NCBI GenBank assembly: GCA_937899395.1
Contig: CALBPU010000095.1
Location: 1 to 50,103 of the forward strand
Length of the DNA: 50,103 bases
DNA from: an uncultured Fretibacterium sp.
GTDB lineage: Bacteria > Synergistota > Synergistia > Synergistales > Aminobacteriaceae
Reading direction: 5' to 3'
The notes beneath the pieces are model-generated. The model worked only from the letters and a program-made list of their open reading frames with translations. It was not told where the DNA came from and did not search any database. Shown here in pieces: positions 1 to 8,716 of the stretch. How positions within the stretch are numbered: position 1 is the first letter of the stretch; each line of letters opens with the position of its first letter. The position numbers were made by a program, and so were the translations under genes.

Positions 1-33
1 ACGGCGTAATCAATGGAGCGGTGAAATAAATAT

Positions 34-2217
34 ATGTCAGTCGAATACGATATAACTACCAGAATATTTACTCTTCACACAAAAAATTCGACATATCAGA
101 TGCAGGCAGATAGCTTAGGTTATCTGCTTCATCTGTATTACGGCAGAAAAACTAAGGGACTTACTGATTGGGCATTAGCTTTTTCGGACAGAGGTTTTTC
201 AGGCAATCCTTACGACAGCAGCAATGACCGAACATATTCACTTGACGTATTGCCTCAGGAGTTTCCCGTACAGGGCACTGGCGATTACAGAAATACAATG
301 CTTGAAGTTCGTAATGATAAAGGGGTTTACGGCTGTGATTTGCATTATTTCGGCCATGAAATCTCGGAGGGTAAATATTCTTTGCACGGACTTCCTGCTG
401 TCTATGCTAATCCGAATGAGGAAGCACAGACATTAACAATTACCCTTATAAACGAACGTCTGAATATTAACGTAAAGCTGCTCTATGGAGTTTTACCTGA
501 TAAAGACATCATAACCAGAAGTATAATTGTAAAAAATGAAGGTAAAAATCCTTTTACGGTAATGAAATTGTGCAGTTCATGTCTTGATTTCACACACGGA
601 AGTTTTGACATGATTACATTTCATGGCCGTCATATGATGGAAAAGCAGTTTGACCGTCAAAGGCTTCATCATGGCTCACACGTAATCGGAAGCCGCAGGG
701 GGATGTCATCACATCAGTATAACCCGTTCGTAATTCTCGCTGAACATGACACTGCTGAAAATTCAGGGCGTTGTTGGGGAATGCAGTTTGTTTACAGCGG
801 CGGCTTTGAGGCAGCAGCGGAACTTGATCAATATAACCAGACACGCCTTATAATGGGATTATCTCAAGAAAAGTTTTCTTATGAGCTTGAGCCCGGAGAG
901 AAAATTATCGGGCCTGAAGTGATTATGACATTCAGCGATGAAGGTTTAAGCAAGTTGTCGCAAAATTATCACGAGTGTATCAAAAAAAATATTTGCAGAG
1001 GAAAATTTCGTGATTTAACCCGTCCGATAGTTCTTAATACTTGGGAAGCACTTTATTTTGATTTCAACGGCAAAAAAATTCTTGAGATTGCTGAAGAAGC
1101 AAGGAAACTTAAAGTTGATATGCTTGTTCTTGATGACGGTTGGTTCATTAATCGCAATAACGATAACAGAGCTTTAGGAGACTGGATAGCCGATGAAGCA
1201 AAGCTGGGTTTTAATCTGGGAGAACTTGTAAAGTATGTAAACAAGTTAGGGCTTAAATTCGGCTTGTGGGTTGAACCTGAAATGATTAGTGAGAATAGCA
1301 GGTTATATCATGAGCATCCTGAATGGGCAATGATTATCCCTGATGATAAGCCCGTATTAGGACGTAATCAACTTGTGTTAGATCTTTCTCGTCATGATGT
1401 AAGAGAATATATTTTCAATTCAGTTTCAAAACTCCTTGAGCAAGCTGACATAGAATATCTTAAATGGGATTATAACCGTTCAATCAACGAAGTATTCTCA
1501 CACAAAACTAATAACGGTAAAGTAATATATGATTATATGTTAGGCTTATATGAAATTTTAGAGCGTATAAATAAACGTTATCCTGATGTTCTGATTGAGG
1601 GCTGCGCTGGAGGCGGAGGACGTTTTGATGCAGGAATGCTTTATTACACTCCTCAGATTTGGTGCAGTGATAACACCGATGCTATTGACCTCTTGAAAAT
1701 TCATTACGGAACTTCATACGGTTATCCTGCTATTGTTGTAAGTGCGCATGTTTCATCAAGCTCTAATCATCAGACCGGCAGATTTACCCCATTGAAAACC
1801 CGTTATACTGTTGCAATGAGCGGTACATTCGGTTATGAGTTGAACCCGTTGACACTCAGCAATGATGAAAAGAATGAAATTATTTCGCAGATTGAACAAT
1901 ACAGGAAAGACAGCGCGATTATTTCTGACGGTCTCTATTACAGGCTGAGCAATCCAGAAAATGAAACTTTCTGTGCTTGGGAATATTTATCGAGAGACGG
2001 AAGCGTTGCACTTATTAATGTTGTTGTGCTGTTGAATCACGGGAACATGCCGCAAATATACATTACTCCCAGAGGCTTAACATCAGGAACATTTTACAGA
2101 GATATTGAGAACGGTAAGATTTATGCTTCTGATGCTTTGATGGATTCAGGATTTCCGTTGAAAATGCCAAAAAGTGATTTTGAAGGATATACGTTCAGGC
2201 TTGAGAGGTTATCATGA
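34..2217 (+). CDS. alpha-galactosidase, glycoside hydrolase family 36
   Basis: Predicted cytoplasmic retaining exo-alpha-galactosidase that releases terminal alpha-1,6-galactose from raffinose- or melibiose-type sugars. The 727-aa length is typical of full-length bacterial GH36 enzymes, with an N-terminal beta-supersandwich, a central TIM barrel and a C-terminal beta domain. The barrel signature FGLWVEPEM is present. The nucleophile is Asp479 in KWDYNR, and the acid/base is Asp546 in WCSDNTDA, both at family-typical spacing. There is no signal peptide. The ATG at 34 follows a GGAG element at 15-18. The gene overlaps the next one by ATGA, so the two are probably co-translated. No sugar transporter or regulator is visible because the window starts just upstream. 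Confidence in the family is very high; the natural substrate is inferred. Confidence 0.96.
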   Translation: MSVEYDITTRIFTLHTKNSTYQMQADSLGYLLHLYYGRKTKGLTDWALAFSDRGFSGNPYDSSNDRTYSLDVLPQEFPVQGTGDYRNTMLEVRNDKGVYGCDLHYFGHEISEGKYSLHGLPAVYANPNEEAQTLTITLINERLNINVKLLYGVLPDKDIITRSIIVKNEGKNPFTVMKLCSSCLDFTHGSFDMITFHGRHMMEKQFDRQRLHHGSHVIGSRRGMSSHQYNPFVILAEHDTAENSGRCWGMQFVYSGGFEAAAELDQYNQTRLIMGLSQEKFSYELEPGEKIIGPEVIMTFSDEGLSKLSQNYHECIKKNICRGKFRDLTRPIVLNTWEALYFDFNGKKILEIAEEARKLKVDMLVLDDGWFINRNNDNRALGDWIADEAKLGFNLGELVKYVNKLGLKFGLWVEPEMISENSRLYHEHPEWAMIIPDDKPVLGRNQLVLDLSRHDVREYIFNSVSKLLEQADIEYLKWDYNRSINEVFSHKTNNGKVIYDYMLGLYEILERINKRYPDVLIEGCAGGGGRFDAGMLYYTPQIWCSDNTDAIDLLKIHYGTSYGYPAIVVSAHVSSSSNHQTGRFTPLKTRYTVAMSGTFGYELNPLTLSNDEKNEIISQIEQYRKDSAIISDGLYYRLSNPENETFCAWEYLSRDGSVALINVVVLLNHGNMPQIYITPRGLTSGTFYRDIENGKIYASDALMDSGFPLKMPKSDFEGYTFRLERLS

Positions 2218-3020
2218 TAGAAGATTATGAAAATGCCCGTAAACTTGGAGAAAAATCTTACAGGCACGATGTTATTCGAGGAAGATACCCATACTTGCCG
2301 GCTCTTGATTATATTCTGAGAAATCGAGAAAGGTTTAAGGAGGAGAAGGTAGGTTTATGCGAAATACCTATTGCGTTAATATGCGGAACTCTCACAAAGG
2401 GACGGCAAGAAGCTTTTGCGAAAAATTATATGCCTTTATTATCTGCTGAATCTGAATTTGCGTTGAAGTGGATTAACTTGTTTGACTATCAAGAAAACGA
2501 GGGCATAAGAGATCCTGTGAAAGCCTATGAATTCATGGGACGGTTTTATATTTCTGAAGGTAACAAGCGAGTATCTGTCATGAAATATCTTAAACAGCCT
2601 GATATTCTTGCTGATGTTGTAAGAGTACTTCCTCCGGAAAACCATGAATCTAAAGAAATCAGAATATATTACGAGTTCTTAAAATTCTTCAAATGCACAT
2701 CTATATACGGCATATATTTTTCAGTTGAAGGATATTATGACAAACTTGCGAAAATTTTCGGAATGAATTTTAAGTCTCGCTGGCCTGACGAAACAATCAT
2801 AAATCTTAAATCTGAATTTTATACTTTTTCCAGATTATATTCCGAACATATATATGGAAATTCCCTGCTTATGTTTGGAGATGCTTTCATGATTTACGTT
2901 GAAACTTTCGAGCCTGACAGTTTGTTAAATGACCCTGATGATGTTATACGCAAAAATTTGGGACAAATATGGCCTGAACATTTAAGTCTGCTTGAAAAAT
3001 TAAAGAGGTTTATAAGTTGA
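2214..3020 (+). CDS. uncharacterised protein, resembles N-terminal domain of some BMP-family substrate-binding proteins
   Basis: A 268-aa soluble protein without signal peptide or membrane segment. Its first ~150 residues (RGRYPYLPALD near residue 23, CGTLTKGRQEAFAKNYMPLL near 57-76, EGNKRVSVMKYL near 115-126) look like an N-terminal domain I recall from clostridial proteins annotated as BMP-family ABC substrate-binding proteins. The EGNKRVSV stretch is reminiscent of ParB/sulfiredoxin-type nucleotide-binding loops. The BMP periplasmic-binding domain itself is absent, so this is a stand-alone version. It overlaps the GH36 gene by 4 bp and ends 1 bp before a phosphoesterase gene, forming a tight three-gene operon. 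Function is unknown; a link to carbohydrate sensing is only inference from position. The resemblance is from memory and not verified by search. Confidence 0.8.
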   Translation: MIEDYENARKLGEKSYRHDVIRGRYPYLPALDYILRNRERFKEEKVGLCEIPIALICGTLTKGRQEAFAKNYMPLLSAESEFALKWINLFDYQENEGIRDPVKAYEFMGRFYISEGNKRVSVMKYLKQPDILADVVRVLPPENHESKEIRIYYEFLKFFKCTSIYGIYFSVEGYYDKLAKIFGMNFKSRWPDETIINLKSEFYTFSRLYSEHIYGNSLLMFGDAFMIYVETFEPDSLLNDPDDVIRKNLGQIWPEHLSLLEKLKRFIS

Positions 3021-3021
3021 G

Positions 3022-3600
3022 GTGAAAATTCTCGCAGTTTCTGATGAAGAAAATAATATTTTATGGAGTGAAAAAATCAAGGAGGCAGCACACGGCGTTG
3101 AGCTTATAATTTCGTGCGGTGATTTAAGGAAAGATTACCTTGAATTTTTGCTAACAATGATTAATGCTCCCCTTCTATACGTTTTCGGCAATCATGATGA
3201 AGACAGGCCTGAAGGGGGAATTTGTATTGATGGAAGAGTATACGAGTTTGAAGGCTTGAGAATTTTAGGACTTGGAGGTTCAATGCGATACCGTCAAGGA
3301 AAAAATATGTATACTGAAGATGAAATGACGGGAAGATTTTTGAGGATTTTGCCAAGAGTTTGGTTAAAAGGGGGAATTGATATATTTGTGAGCCATGCGC
3401 CTGCAAGAGGATACGGAGATCTTGATGATTTAGCTCATAAAGGTTTTGAAATTTTTAACGGAATACTCAAAAGGTATAAACCAAAATATATGCTGCACGG
3501 GCATATTCACAGATCATACGGTAGAGTTCAAAAAGAGCTTGTTCATGAAACAGGGACAAAAATAATTAATGTCTGCGGATATATAATTTTGAACCTGTAA
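3022..3600 (+). CDS. calcineurin-like metallophosphoesterase (YfcE/MJ0936-like)
   Basis: A 192-aa single-domain metallophosphoesterase. Metal-site motifs occur in the expected order: an N-terminal SDEEN (motif I), GDLRKD, GNHDED, SHAP and HGHIHRS. Motif I is unusual because the family normally has D-x-H there and this protein has D-E-E. The start is a GTG at 3022, one base after the preceding stop; AGAGG at 3004-3008 can serve as ribosome binding site. It is the last gene of the operon. The substrate is unknown; relatives hydrolyse phosphodiesters in vitro. The next gene (mutL) is convergent, and the 42-bp gap shows no clear hairpin terminator. Confidence 0.88.
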   Translation: MKILAVSDEENNILWSEKIKEAAHGVELIISCGDLRKDYLEFLLTMINAPLLYVFGNHDEDRPEGGICIDGRVYEFEGLRILGLGGSMRYRQGKNMYTEDEMTGRFLRILPRVWLKGGIDIFVSHAPARGYGDLDDLAHKGFEIFNGILKRYKPKYMLHGHIHRSYGRVQKELVHETGTKIINVCGYIILNL

Positions 3601-3642
3601 ATTAATGTTATAATTTTTCAAATTTTTTAATTTAGGAGGTTT

Positions 3643-5325
3643 TCACTCTCTTCCGAATTTGTTTTGAAGCTCTGAATTTTTTATCTCAATCATCGTCGGT
3701 CTTCCGTGCGGACAAACATAAGGCTGTTCGCATTTATGAAGGTCTTTCCACAAAATTATTGCTTCTTCACTCGAAATTTTTGTTGTGAGTTTCACTGATG
3801 CTTTACACGCCATTGTTGCCCATGTCCGCCACAAAATATTTTTAGTGTCTGCGTCATGATAATTCTTTAATGCGCTTAACGATGCCCTTAACAAACTTAA
3901 CGATTCAAATTCAACTCCGATTGAAGGCACTGAATTTAATTCAATTCCTGAATCAGTATTACTAAATTCAAAACCTGCTTCTTTTAACTCATGTTCATAT
4001 TCGTGAACTTCAAGAGCTAATGTCGGGTGCAATAATAACGGCGTTAAAAGTTTTTGAATATTCTCGGATTTTTCTGCTTTTGATTTTATTTTTTCGTAAT
4101 TAATTCGTTCGTGCGCTGCGTGAGGATCAATTAATATAATTTTTTCACCGTCGTCATAAATCAAATATCCTCCTGAATTTTGTCCCATATAAATTATTTC
4201 AGTTTCATTATTTTCAACTTGTAAATCTTCGAGATATATTTGAGGTTCAGGAGTGAAATTTTTTTGAGGCACAAAATTTTTTCTCGGAGTATCAGAGAAT
4301 TTTATGTTTGATTTTTTAGATATTTTCGGTAGAGGATTAAAATTTGAAACTTCCGGAATAAACATAGGGCTTCCTAAATTTTTAACAGCGGAATGAATTG
4401 CCTTATAAATTTCATCAGGATAACGAAATCTAACTTCCAATTTTGCAGGGTGAATATTAACATCAACTAAGGACGCCTCAATCGTGAAAAATAATGCCCA
4501 ATTACCGTTTAATTCACGTGCAGCTTGTCGTATAGCTGATTTTATAATCGGATCATCAACTGTTCGGCCGTTTACAAATGCCATTATATTATTGTAACCT
4601 GATTGAATTCCGGCACGGGATTGAAACCAACATTCTAAATTTAGATGACCTCCTGAAATATTTACGGTCTGAATTTCTGCTCCTTTTTCCCAAAACTTTT
4701 GCAGAACTCTTTTTTTATCACATGCACCGTCAGTCGAAAAAATTTCCCTCATATCACTTTCAAGTGAAAAGGCTACATCAGGATTACACACTGCATATTC
4801 ACGCAAAAATTCCGCTGATTTCCTTAATTCAGCTTGAGCAGTCTTCAAAAATTTTCGTCTTGCAGGAAGTGTGAAAAATAAATTTTCAACTTGTATTCTT
4901 GTTCCTTTAGGGTGATTAATTTTTTCATGTTCAATTATTTTTCCGTCATGTGCCCGAATTAATCCTCCGTTTTCTGAGTTTTCTTGCTTGCTCCTTATTT
5001 CAACATCGGCGACGGCTGTTATACTTGCAAGTGCTTCTCCACGATAACCTAAAGTGTTAATGTTCTCTAAGTCTTCAACTTCTGAAATTTTGCTTGTGGC
5101 ATGATACATTAAAGCTAACGGCAAATCCTCAAAAGAAATTCCTATACCGTCATCTTCAATTATGATTCTTAATCTTCCGCCGTCGAATAATTTAACTTTA
5201 ATTCTTTTAGCATGGGCATCGAGAGAATTTTCAACCAGTTCCTTAACCACGCTTGCAGGACGTTCAACAACTTCTCCTGCGGCAATCTTTGACCAAACAT
5301 TTTCGGGTAATGCTTTAATCGACAT
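3643..5325 (-). CDS. mutL: DNA mismatch repair protein MutL
   Basis: Mismatch-repair ATPase that couples MutS recognition to strand incision. The N-terminal GHKL ATPase is intact: KIAAGEVVERPASVVKELVEN, DDGIGI and GYRGEALASI are all present. The C-terminal domain carries DPHAAHERINYE, matching the DxHAxxExxxxE endonuclease motif, and CPHGRPT, so this is a nicking-type MutL, as expected in bacteria without MutH. From the ATG at 5325 (MSIKALPENVW) the protein is 560 aa, a little shorter than many homologues. That start has AGGAGA nine bases upstream. An in-frame GTG at 5355 lacks a ribosome binding site and would add ten atypical residues, so I reject it. The gene lies 60 bp downstream of the FAD oxidoreductase on the same strand. 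No mutS is in the window. Confidence 0.97.
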   Translation of the reverse strand: MSIKALPENVWSKIAAGEVVERPASVVKELVENSLDAHAKRIKVKLFDGGRLRIIIEDDGIGISFEDLPLALMYHATSKISEVEDLENINTLGYRGEALASITAVADVEIRSKQENSENGGLIRAHDGKIIEHEKINHPKGTRIQVENLFFTLPARRKFLKTAQAELRKSAEFLREYAVCNPDVAFSLESDMREIFSTDGACDKKRVLQKFWEKGAEIQTVNISGGHLNLECWFQSRAGIQSGYNNIMAFVNGRTVDDPIIKSAIRQAARELNGNWALFFTIEASLVDVNIHPAKLEVRFRYPDEIYKAIHSAVKNLGSPMFIPEVSNFNPLPKISKKSNIKFSDTPRKNFVPQKNFTPEPQIYLEDLQVENNETEIIYMGQNSGGYLIYDDGEKIILIDPHAAHERINYEKIKSKAEKSENIQKLLTPLLLHPTLALEVHEYEHELKEAGFEFSNTDSGIELNSVPSIGVEFESLSLLRASLSALKNYHDADTKNILWRTWATMACKASVKLTTKISSEEAIILWKDLHKCEQPYVCPHGRPTMIEIKNSELQNKFGRE

Positions 5326-5385
5326 TCTAAATTTTCTCCTAAAAATAAAAGGCACGAGGGAACTTTTTTTGATTTCAATTTTAAT

Positions 5386-7599
5386 TTAATCAGCAGCCGC
5401 TACACATGCTCTAACTATAATATCCGTTGCTTCACCCTTAGTTACAGGTCTGCCATAATGAAACTCCGATTCAATTCCATATACGTTAAGAATACCTAAA
5501 TATCCAAGCGTTTCAACAGACTCCGAATTTCTGTTTTTTGCAATTTTGAAAGGTAATCTTGAATGTTTGGGACGCTCTAAATTTTTAAGATTCGGAAATG
5601 CTTCATAAACCATTCTCGCAAATTCTCCTCTTGCTATAAAATTTTCGGGCTTATCAATTTTTATTGCTGGAGGATTTTTCAAATTAACGGCCTTTTGTCC
5701 TCTCTTCAAAATTTCAGCAGCATCTCTTACCGTCAACATGTCATTAACTCCAAATAATCCTTTATCATCTCTTTTAATTAAATTCATTGCCCTGACAGGA
5801 TCGTCCATTTCATCAATTTTATATGAAACTGAATGAGGATATTCGTTCGGAGTTGCAAGACCATACATATTTGAAATTTGAATGCTCTTGTTATATGAAT
5901 GTTCGGGCGGCACATCGGAATAATGACAAAGCGACAACGCTACTCCCGAATTTAATAATTCCCATTGAACTTTCATAGCGTGAACTTCTCGAGGCAATTT
6001 ATTATCTCGAACACATACTGCTGCTAAAGCTCCTGCGGCCTGTCCTGTCATCATCGTTATAGGTTGAAGCCTTAAAGCTCCTGCTGATAATCTCGACATT
6101 GATAAATTTTTTTCAGCCATTATAAGACCGTCAGTATCGCCTGGAATTAATATATTCATAGGAACTTGAAAAGGCCCTCTTGGTCTGTTTGTTATTTGAG
6201 AACTTGTGCGTTCGTTAAATTCCCATTCCATATCAGCATCGGTGTTAGCTCCGTGTAAATCTAAAATATATCCTCCGATAGCTATCGCGTCCGAAAATTC
6301 GTGGCTGCTTTGTCCGTCTCTGTAACTCAATGAATTTTCAAGCAATTCCTGTGAGGTTAATGTGTGTTTAGCAATGGCTCTTCTTGCTTCTCTTGTATAA
6401 GGGATAACGGGCATTCGTCGAACAATTTCCTGCCATTCTTGAGGAAGGTTTCGAGCAGCTTCAGGCAAAATCCTGTTTTTATATTCATCATCAGCAACTG
6501 ACCAATCCTCACCGAGTTCATTTTGAACATAATATATAAAGTGCAATGTTTTTATCAGAGCATCACGTTCAATTTGTTTCCTTAAATTTCTATCCTCAAG
6601 ATATGCAACAGGTAAACCTCTTTTGCCGTTTGTCCAAGCGTAAGCACCCGGATAATCATTGCCCCAATTTACAGAAGTCTTTGTGATGTTAATTCGGTTC
6701 GGAGGATCAGCGTTATAGCTGTAAGGGTTTGAAGAATCCGGAAGCCCTCTGTAAGCATTATGTGTAACAAAATTTACGGGTAAATCTATAGGATATTTAT
6801 TTCTGAAGTTAAAGCCGTCAGTACTTACAAGGCTCTCGTAATTTCTTTTTGCAAGTTCATAACCCGGTAACGGTGTCTTAACTCTTAAATGCTCCGGAAT
6901 TCCTCCGACATATTTATGAAGAACTGCTGTCCACGTTATATCTTGAATCATTGCGTTAGGGTCAATGAATTTTGACATAGTGTTTCCAACTCTGTATGAA
7001 GTTCCGCTCAACGGTAAAATATCTCCGTATTCTGTAGCATCGATTAAAATTTTGCAGTTATATTTTTTTTGACCGTCCGGAGATTTTACAGTAACGCCCG
7101 AAATTTTTTTGCCGTCTTTCTGAACGTCGATAACTTCAGAGTTCATTTGAAAATCTATAACGCCCTTTCTTCTCGCATCGTTGACCATTCCGACTAACGC
7201 TTCCTGTCCGATATGGGGTTCAAATGCAAGTGTGTTTGACCACCAATAGCATGTTCCCATAGACTTGCCTCTGTAATCGTAATAATTTTTAATTCTCGTT
7301 ATGAATTCCAAATATATTCCGCTTTTTTGTCGGCTCATATCGTCCATAGTCGAAACTCCCGCAGCAGTTGCCTGTCCTCCGAGCCAAGTGCTGCTCTCAA
7401 CAACTAAAACACTTGCACCCATTCGAGCAGCTTGTATAGCCGCACTTATTCCTCCTGTACCAGCTCCTGCGATAATGATGTCATAAGAGGTTCGAGGTTT
7501 TCCTGATCTGGTTCTGGAAGCAGCGAATGAATTTGAAGATGACAAAGAAATTATCAAAGCTGCTATTACAACGTTACGAAAAAATTTTAATACATTCAA
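5386..7599 (-). CDS. secreted FAD-dependent oxidoreductase (FAD_oxidored family)
   Basis: A 737-aa flavoprotein with an apparent Sec signal peptide (positively charged start, hydrophobic residues 10-20, cleavage near SFAA at 24-27), so it is likely periplasmic. A Rossmann FAD site follows at about residues 39-67 with GAGTGG at 45-50, then SSTWLGGQATAAGV. The later segment TGQAAGALAAVC is typical of this family. The last ~120 residues (TVRDAAEIL..., ARGEFARMVYEAF, VTKGEATDIIVRA) resemble two S-layer-homology-like repeats, which might tether the protein to the envelope; that is inference. The start is a TTG at 7599 with AGGAG 11 bases upstream; the intact signal peptide supports it. The substrate is unknown; many anaerobes carry arrays of such secreted flavin reductases. 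It is divergent from ribD. Confidence 0.9.
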   Translation of the reverse strand: MNVLKFFRNVVIAALIISLSSSNSFAASRTRSGKPRTSYDIIIAGAGTGGISAAIQAARMGASVLVVESSTWLGGQATAAGVSTMDDMSRQKSGIYLEFITRIKNYYDYRGKSMGTCYWWSNTLAFEPHIGQEALVGMVNDARRKGVIDFQMNSEVIDVQKDGKKISGVTVKSPDGQKKYNCKILIDATEYGDILPLSGTSYRVGNTMSKFIDPNAMIQDITWTAVLHKYVGGIPEHLRVKTPLPGYELAKRNYESLVSTDGFNFRNKYPIDLPVNFVTHNAYRGLPDSSNPYSYNADPPNRINITKTSVNWGNDYPGAYAWTNGKRGLPVAYLEDRNLRKQIERDALIKTLHFIYYVQNELGEDWSVADDEYKNRILPEAARNLPQEWQEIVRRMPVIPYTREARRAIAKHTLTSQELLENSLSYRDGQSSHEFSDAIAIGGYILDLHGANTDADMEWEFNERTSSQITNRPRGPFQVPMNILIPGDTDGLIMAEKNLSMSRLSAGALRLQPITMMTGQAAGALAAVCVRDNKLPREVHAMKVQWELLNSGVALSLCHYSDVPPEHSYNKSIQISNMYGLATPNEYPHSVSYKIDEMDDPVRAMNLIKRDDKGLFGVNDMLTVRDAAEILKRGQKAVNLKNPPAIKIDKPENFIARGEFARMVYEAFPNLKNLERPKHSRLPFKIAKNRNSESVETLGYLGILNVYGIESEFHYGRPVTKGEATDIIVRACVAAAD

Positions 7600-7630
7600 G
7601 TTTTTAACAACTCCTGAAAATAAAAAATCA

Positions 7631-7659
7631 TTGCTTATGATACACCTTAAAGATAAAAT
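7631..7659 (+). promoter_or_regulatory. predicted sigma70-type promoter for the riboflavin operon
   Basis: A -35 box TTGCTT (7631-7636) is separated by exactly 17 bases from a -10 box TAAAAT (7654-7659). Transcription would begin near 7666, leaving a leader of only about 25 bases before the likely ribD start. That leader contains a strong GGGGAGG Shine-Dalgarno (7676-7682). The leader is too short to hold an FMN riboswitch, so riboflavin genes here do not appear to be FMN-riboswitch controlled. Confidence 0.55.
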
Positions 7660-7690
7660 AAATATAAAAATTTTTGGGGAGGAACATAAA

Positions 7691-8716
7691 ATTTTTCACG
7701 ATAATTATATGAATATTGCTTTGAATTTGGCTGTGAGAGGTCTGAAAAAAACTTCTCCTAATCCTTTAGTCGGCTGTGTCATTGTAAAAGACAATGATAT
7801 TATAGGAGAAGGTTGGCACAAACAATACGGACATTCACACGCTGAAATCGAAGCCATTAACGACGCTAAAAATCACGGTCATGATATTAAAGGCTCAACA
7901 GTTTATGTAACTCTCGAACCGTGTTCACACTTCGGAAAAACTCCGCCATGCGCAAACCGTTTAGTCTCTGAAGGAGTTAGCGAGGTTGTTATAGCTCTGC
8001 AAGACCCTAACCCTAAAGTAAACGGAAACGGTATTAAAATTTTACGTGATGCAGGAATTAACGTTACTGTTCTTTCAGGTGAAATTGAAGAGAAAGCTAA
8101 ATGGATTAATAGGGGATTTATTTTCGTCCAGAAATATAAAAGACCTTTTGTAACTTTGAAGGCTGCTTTGAGTTTAGACGGGCGATTATGTCTCTCTAAC
8201 GGTGAAAGCAAATGGCTAACTGGTATCGAAGCACGAACGGAAGCTCATTTAATGCGGGCTGAAAATGACGCTGTTTTAGTCGGAGTTAATACGGTCTTAA
8301 AAGATGACCCCGAATTAACAGTCAGACATGTTGAAGGAATAAATCCTTTAAGAGTTGTTTTAGACAGGCACAACAGGACACCGTTAAACGCAAAAATCAG
8401 AGGCAATGACGGAAAATTTTTATCGCTGGACAAAGACATAAAATCTTCTCTTGAATATCTTGCTAAAGAAAAAGGAATATTAACCTTAACGGTTGAAGGC
8501 GGTTCGGAAATATTGAGCGCATTTTTGAGAGAAGGTTTAGCGGATTACGTAAAATTTTTCTATGCACCGAAAATTTTAGGCGACGGAAAAAATCTTAATC
8601 TCGGCAAAAATTTTAATTCCGTAAACGAAGCATTCAAACTCAAAAACGTAAAATCAAAAATATTAGGAGAAGATTTAATGATAGAAGGGAGATTAACATG
8701 TTCACCGGACTTATAG
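7691..8716 (+). CDS. ribD: bifunctional diaminohydroxyphosphoribosylaminopyrimidine deaminase / 5-amino-6-(5-phosphoribosylamino)uracil reductase
   Basis: Catalyses the deamination and side-chain reduction steps of riboflavin synthesis. The N-terminal deaminase has its zinc motif HAE and TLEPCSHFGKTPPC. The C-terminal reductase has TLKAALSLDGRLCLSNGESKWLTG and VEGGSEI. The start is debatable. An upstream TTG (7631) lies inside the predicted promoter. The only ATG after the promoter that fits (7709) is 26 bases from the strong GGGGAGG at 7676-7682. The near-cognate ATT at 7691 lies 8 bases after that element and gives an N-terminus (six residues before the conserved YM) of the same length as E. 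coli RibD. I therefore give 7691, with 7709 as alternative. The 3' end overlaps ribE by 19 bp. Confidence 0.95.
   Translation: MFHDNYMNIALNLAVRGLKKTSPNPLVGCVIVKDNDIIGEGWHKQYGHSHAEIEAINDAKNHGHDIKGSTVYVTLEPCSHFGKTPPCANRLVSEGVSEVVIALQDPNPKVNGNGIKILRDAGINVTVLSGEIEEKAKWINRGFIFVQKYKRPFVTLKAALSLDGRLCLSNGESKWLTGIEARTEAHLMRAENDAVLVGVNTVLKDDPELTVRHVEGINPLRVVLDRHNRTPLNAKIRGNDGKFLSLDKDIKSSLEYLAKEKGILTLTVEGGSEILSAFLREGLADYVKFFYAPKILGDGKNLNLGKNFNSVNEAFKLKNVKSKILGEDLMIEGRLTCSPDL

Noticed and set aside
3..29. 3' end of an upstream gene finishing just before the GH36 gene
   Set aside because: A short frame ends in TAA at 27-29, but eight codons are too few to assign to any gene.
5326..5355. GTG start extending MutL by ten residues
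   Set aside because: No Shine-Dalgarno precedes it, the added residues are atypical and the ATG at 5325 has AGGAGA at good spacing.
7600..7690. FMN riboswitch upstream of ribD
   Set aside because: The predicted leader is only about 25 bases long and the whole divergent gap is under 110 bases, with none of the RFN-element stems.
7903..8211. 102-aa minus-strand frame inside ribD
   Set aside because: An antisense shadow of the well-supported ribD reading frame, without ribosome binding site or recognisable product.
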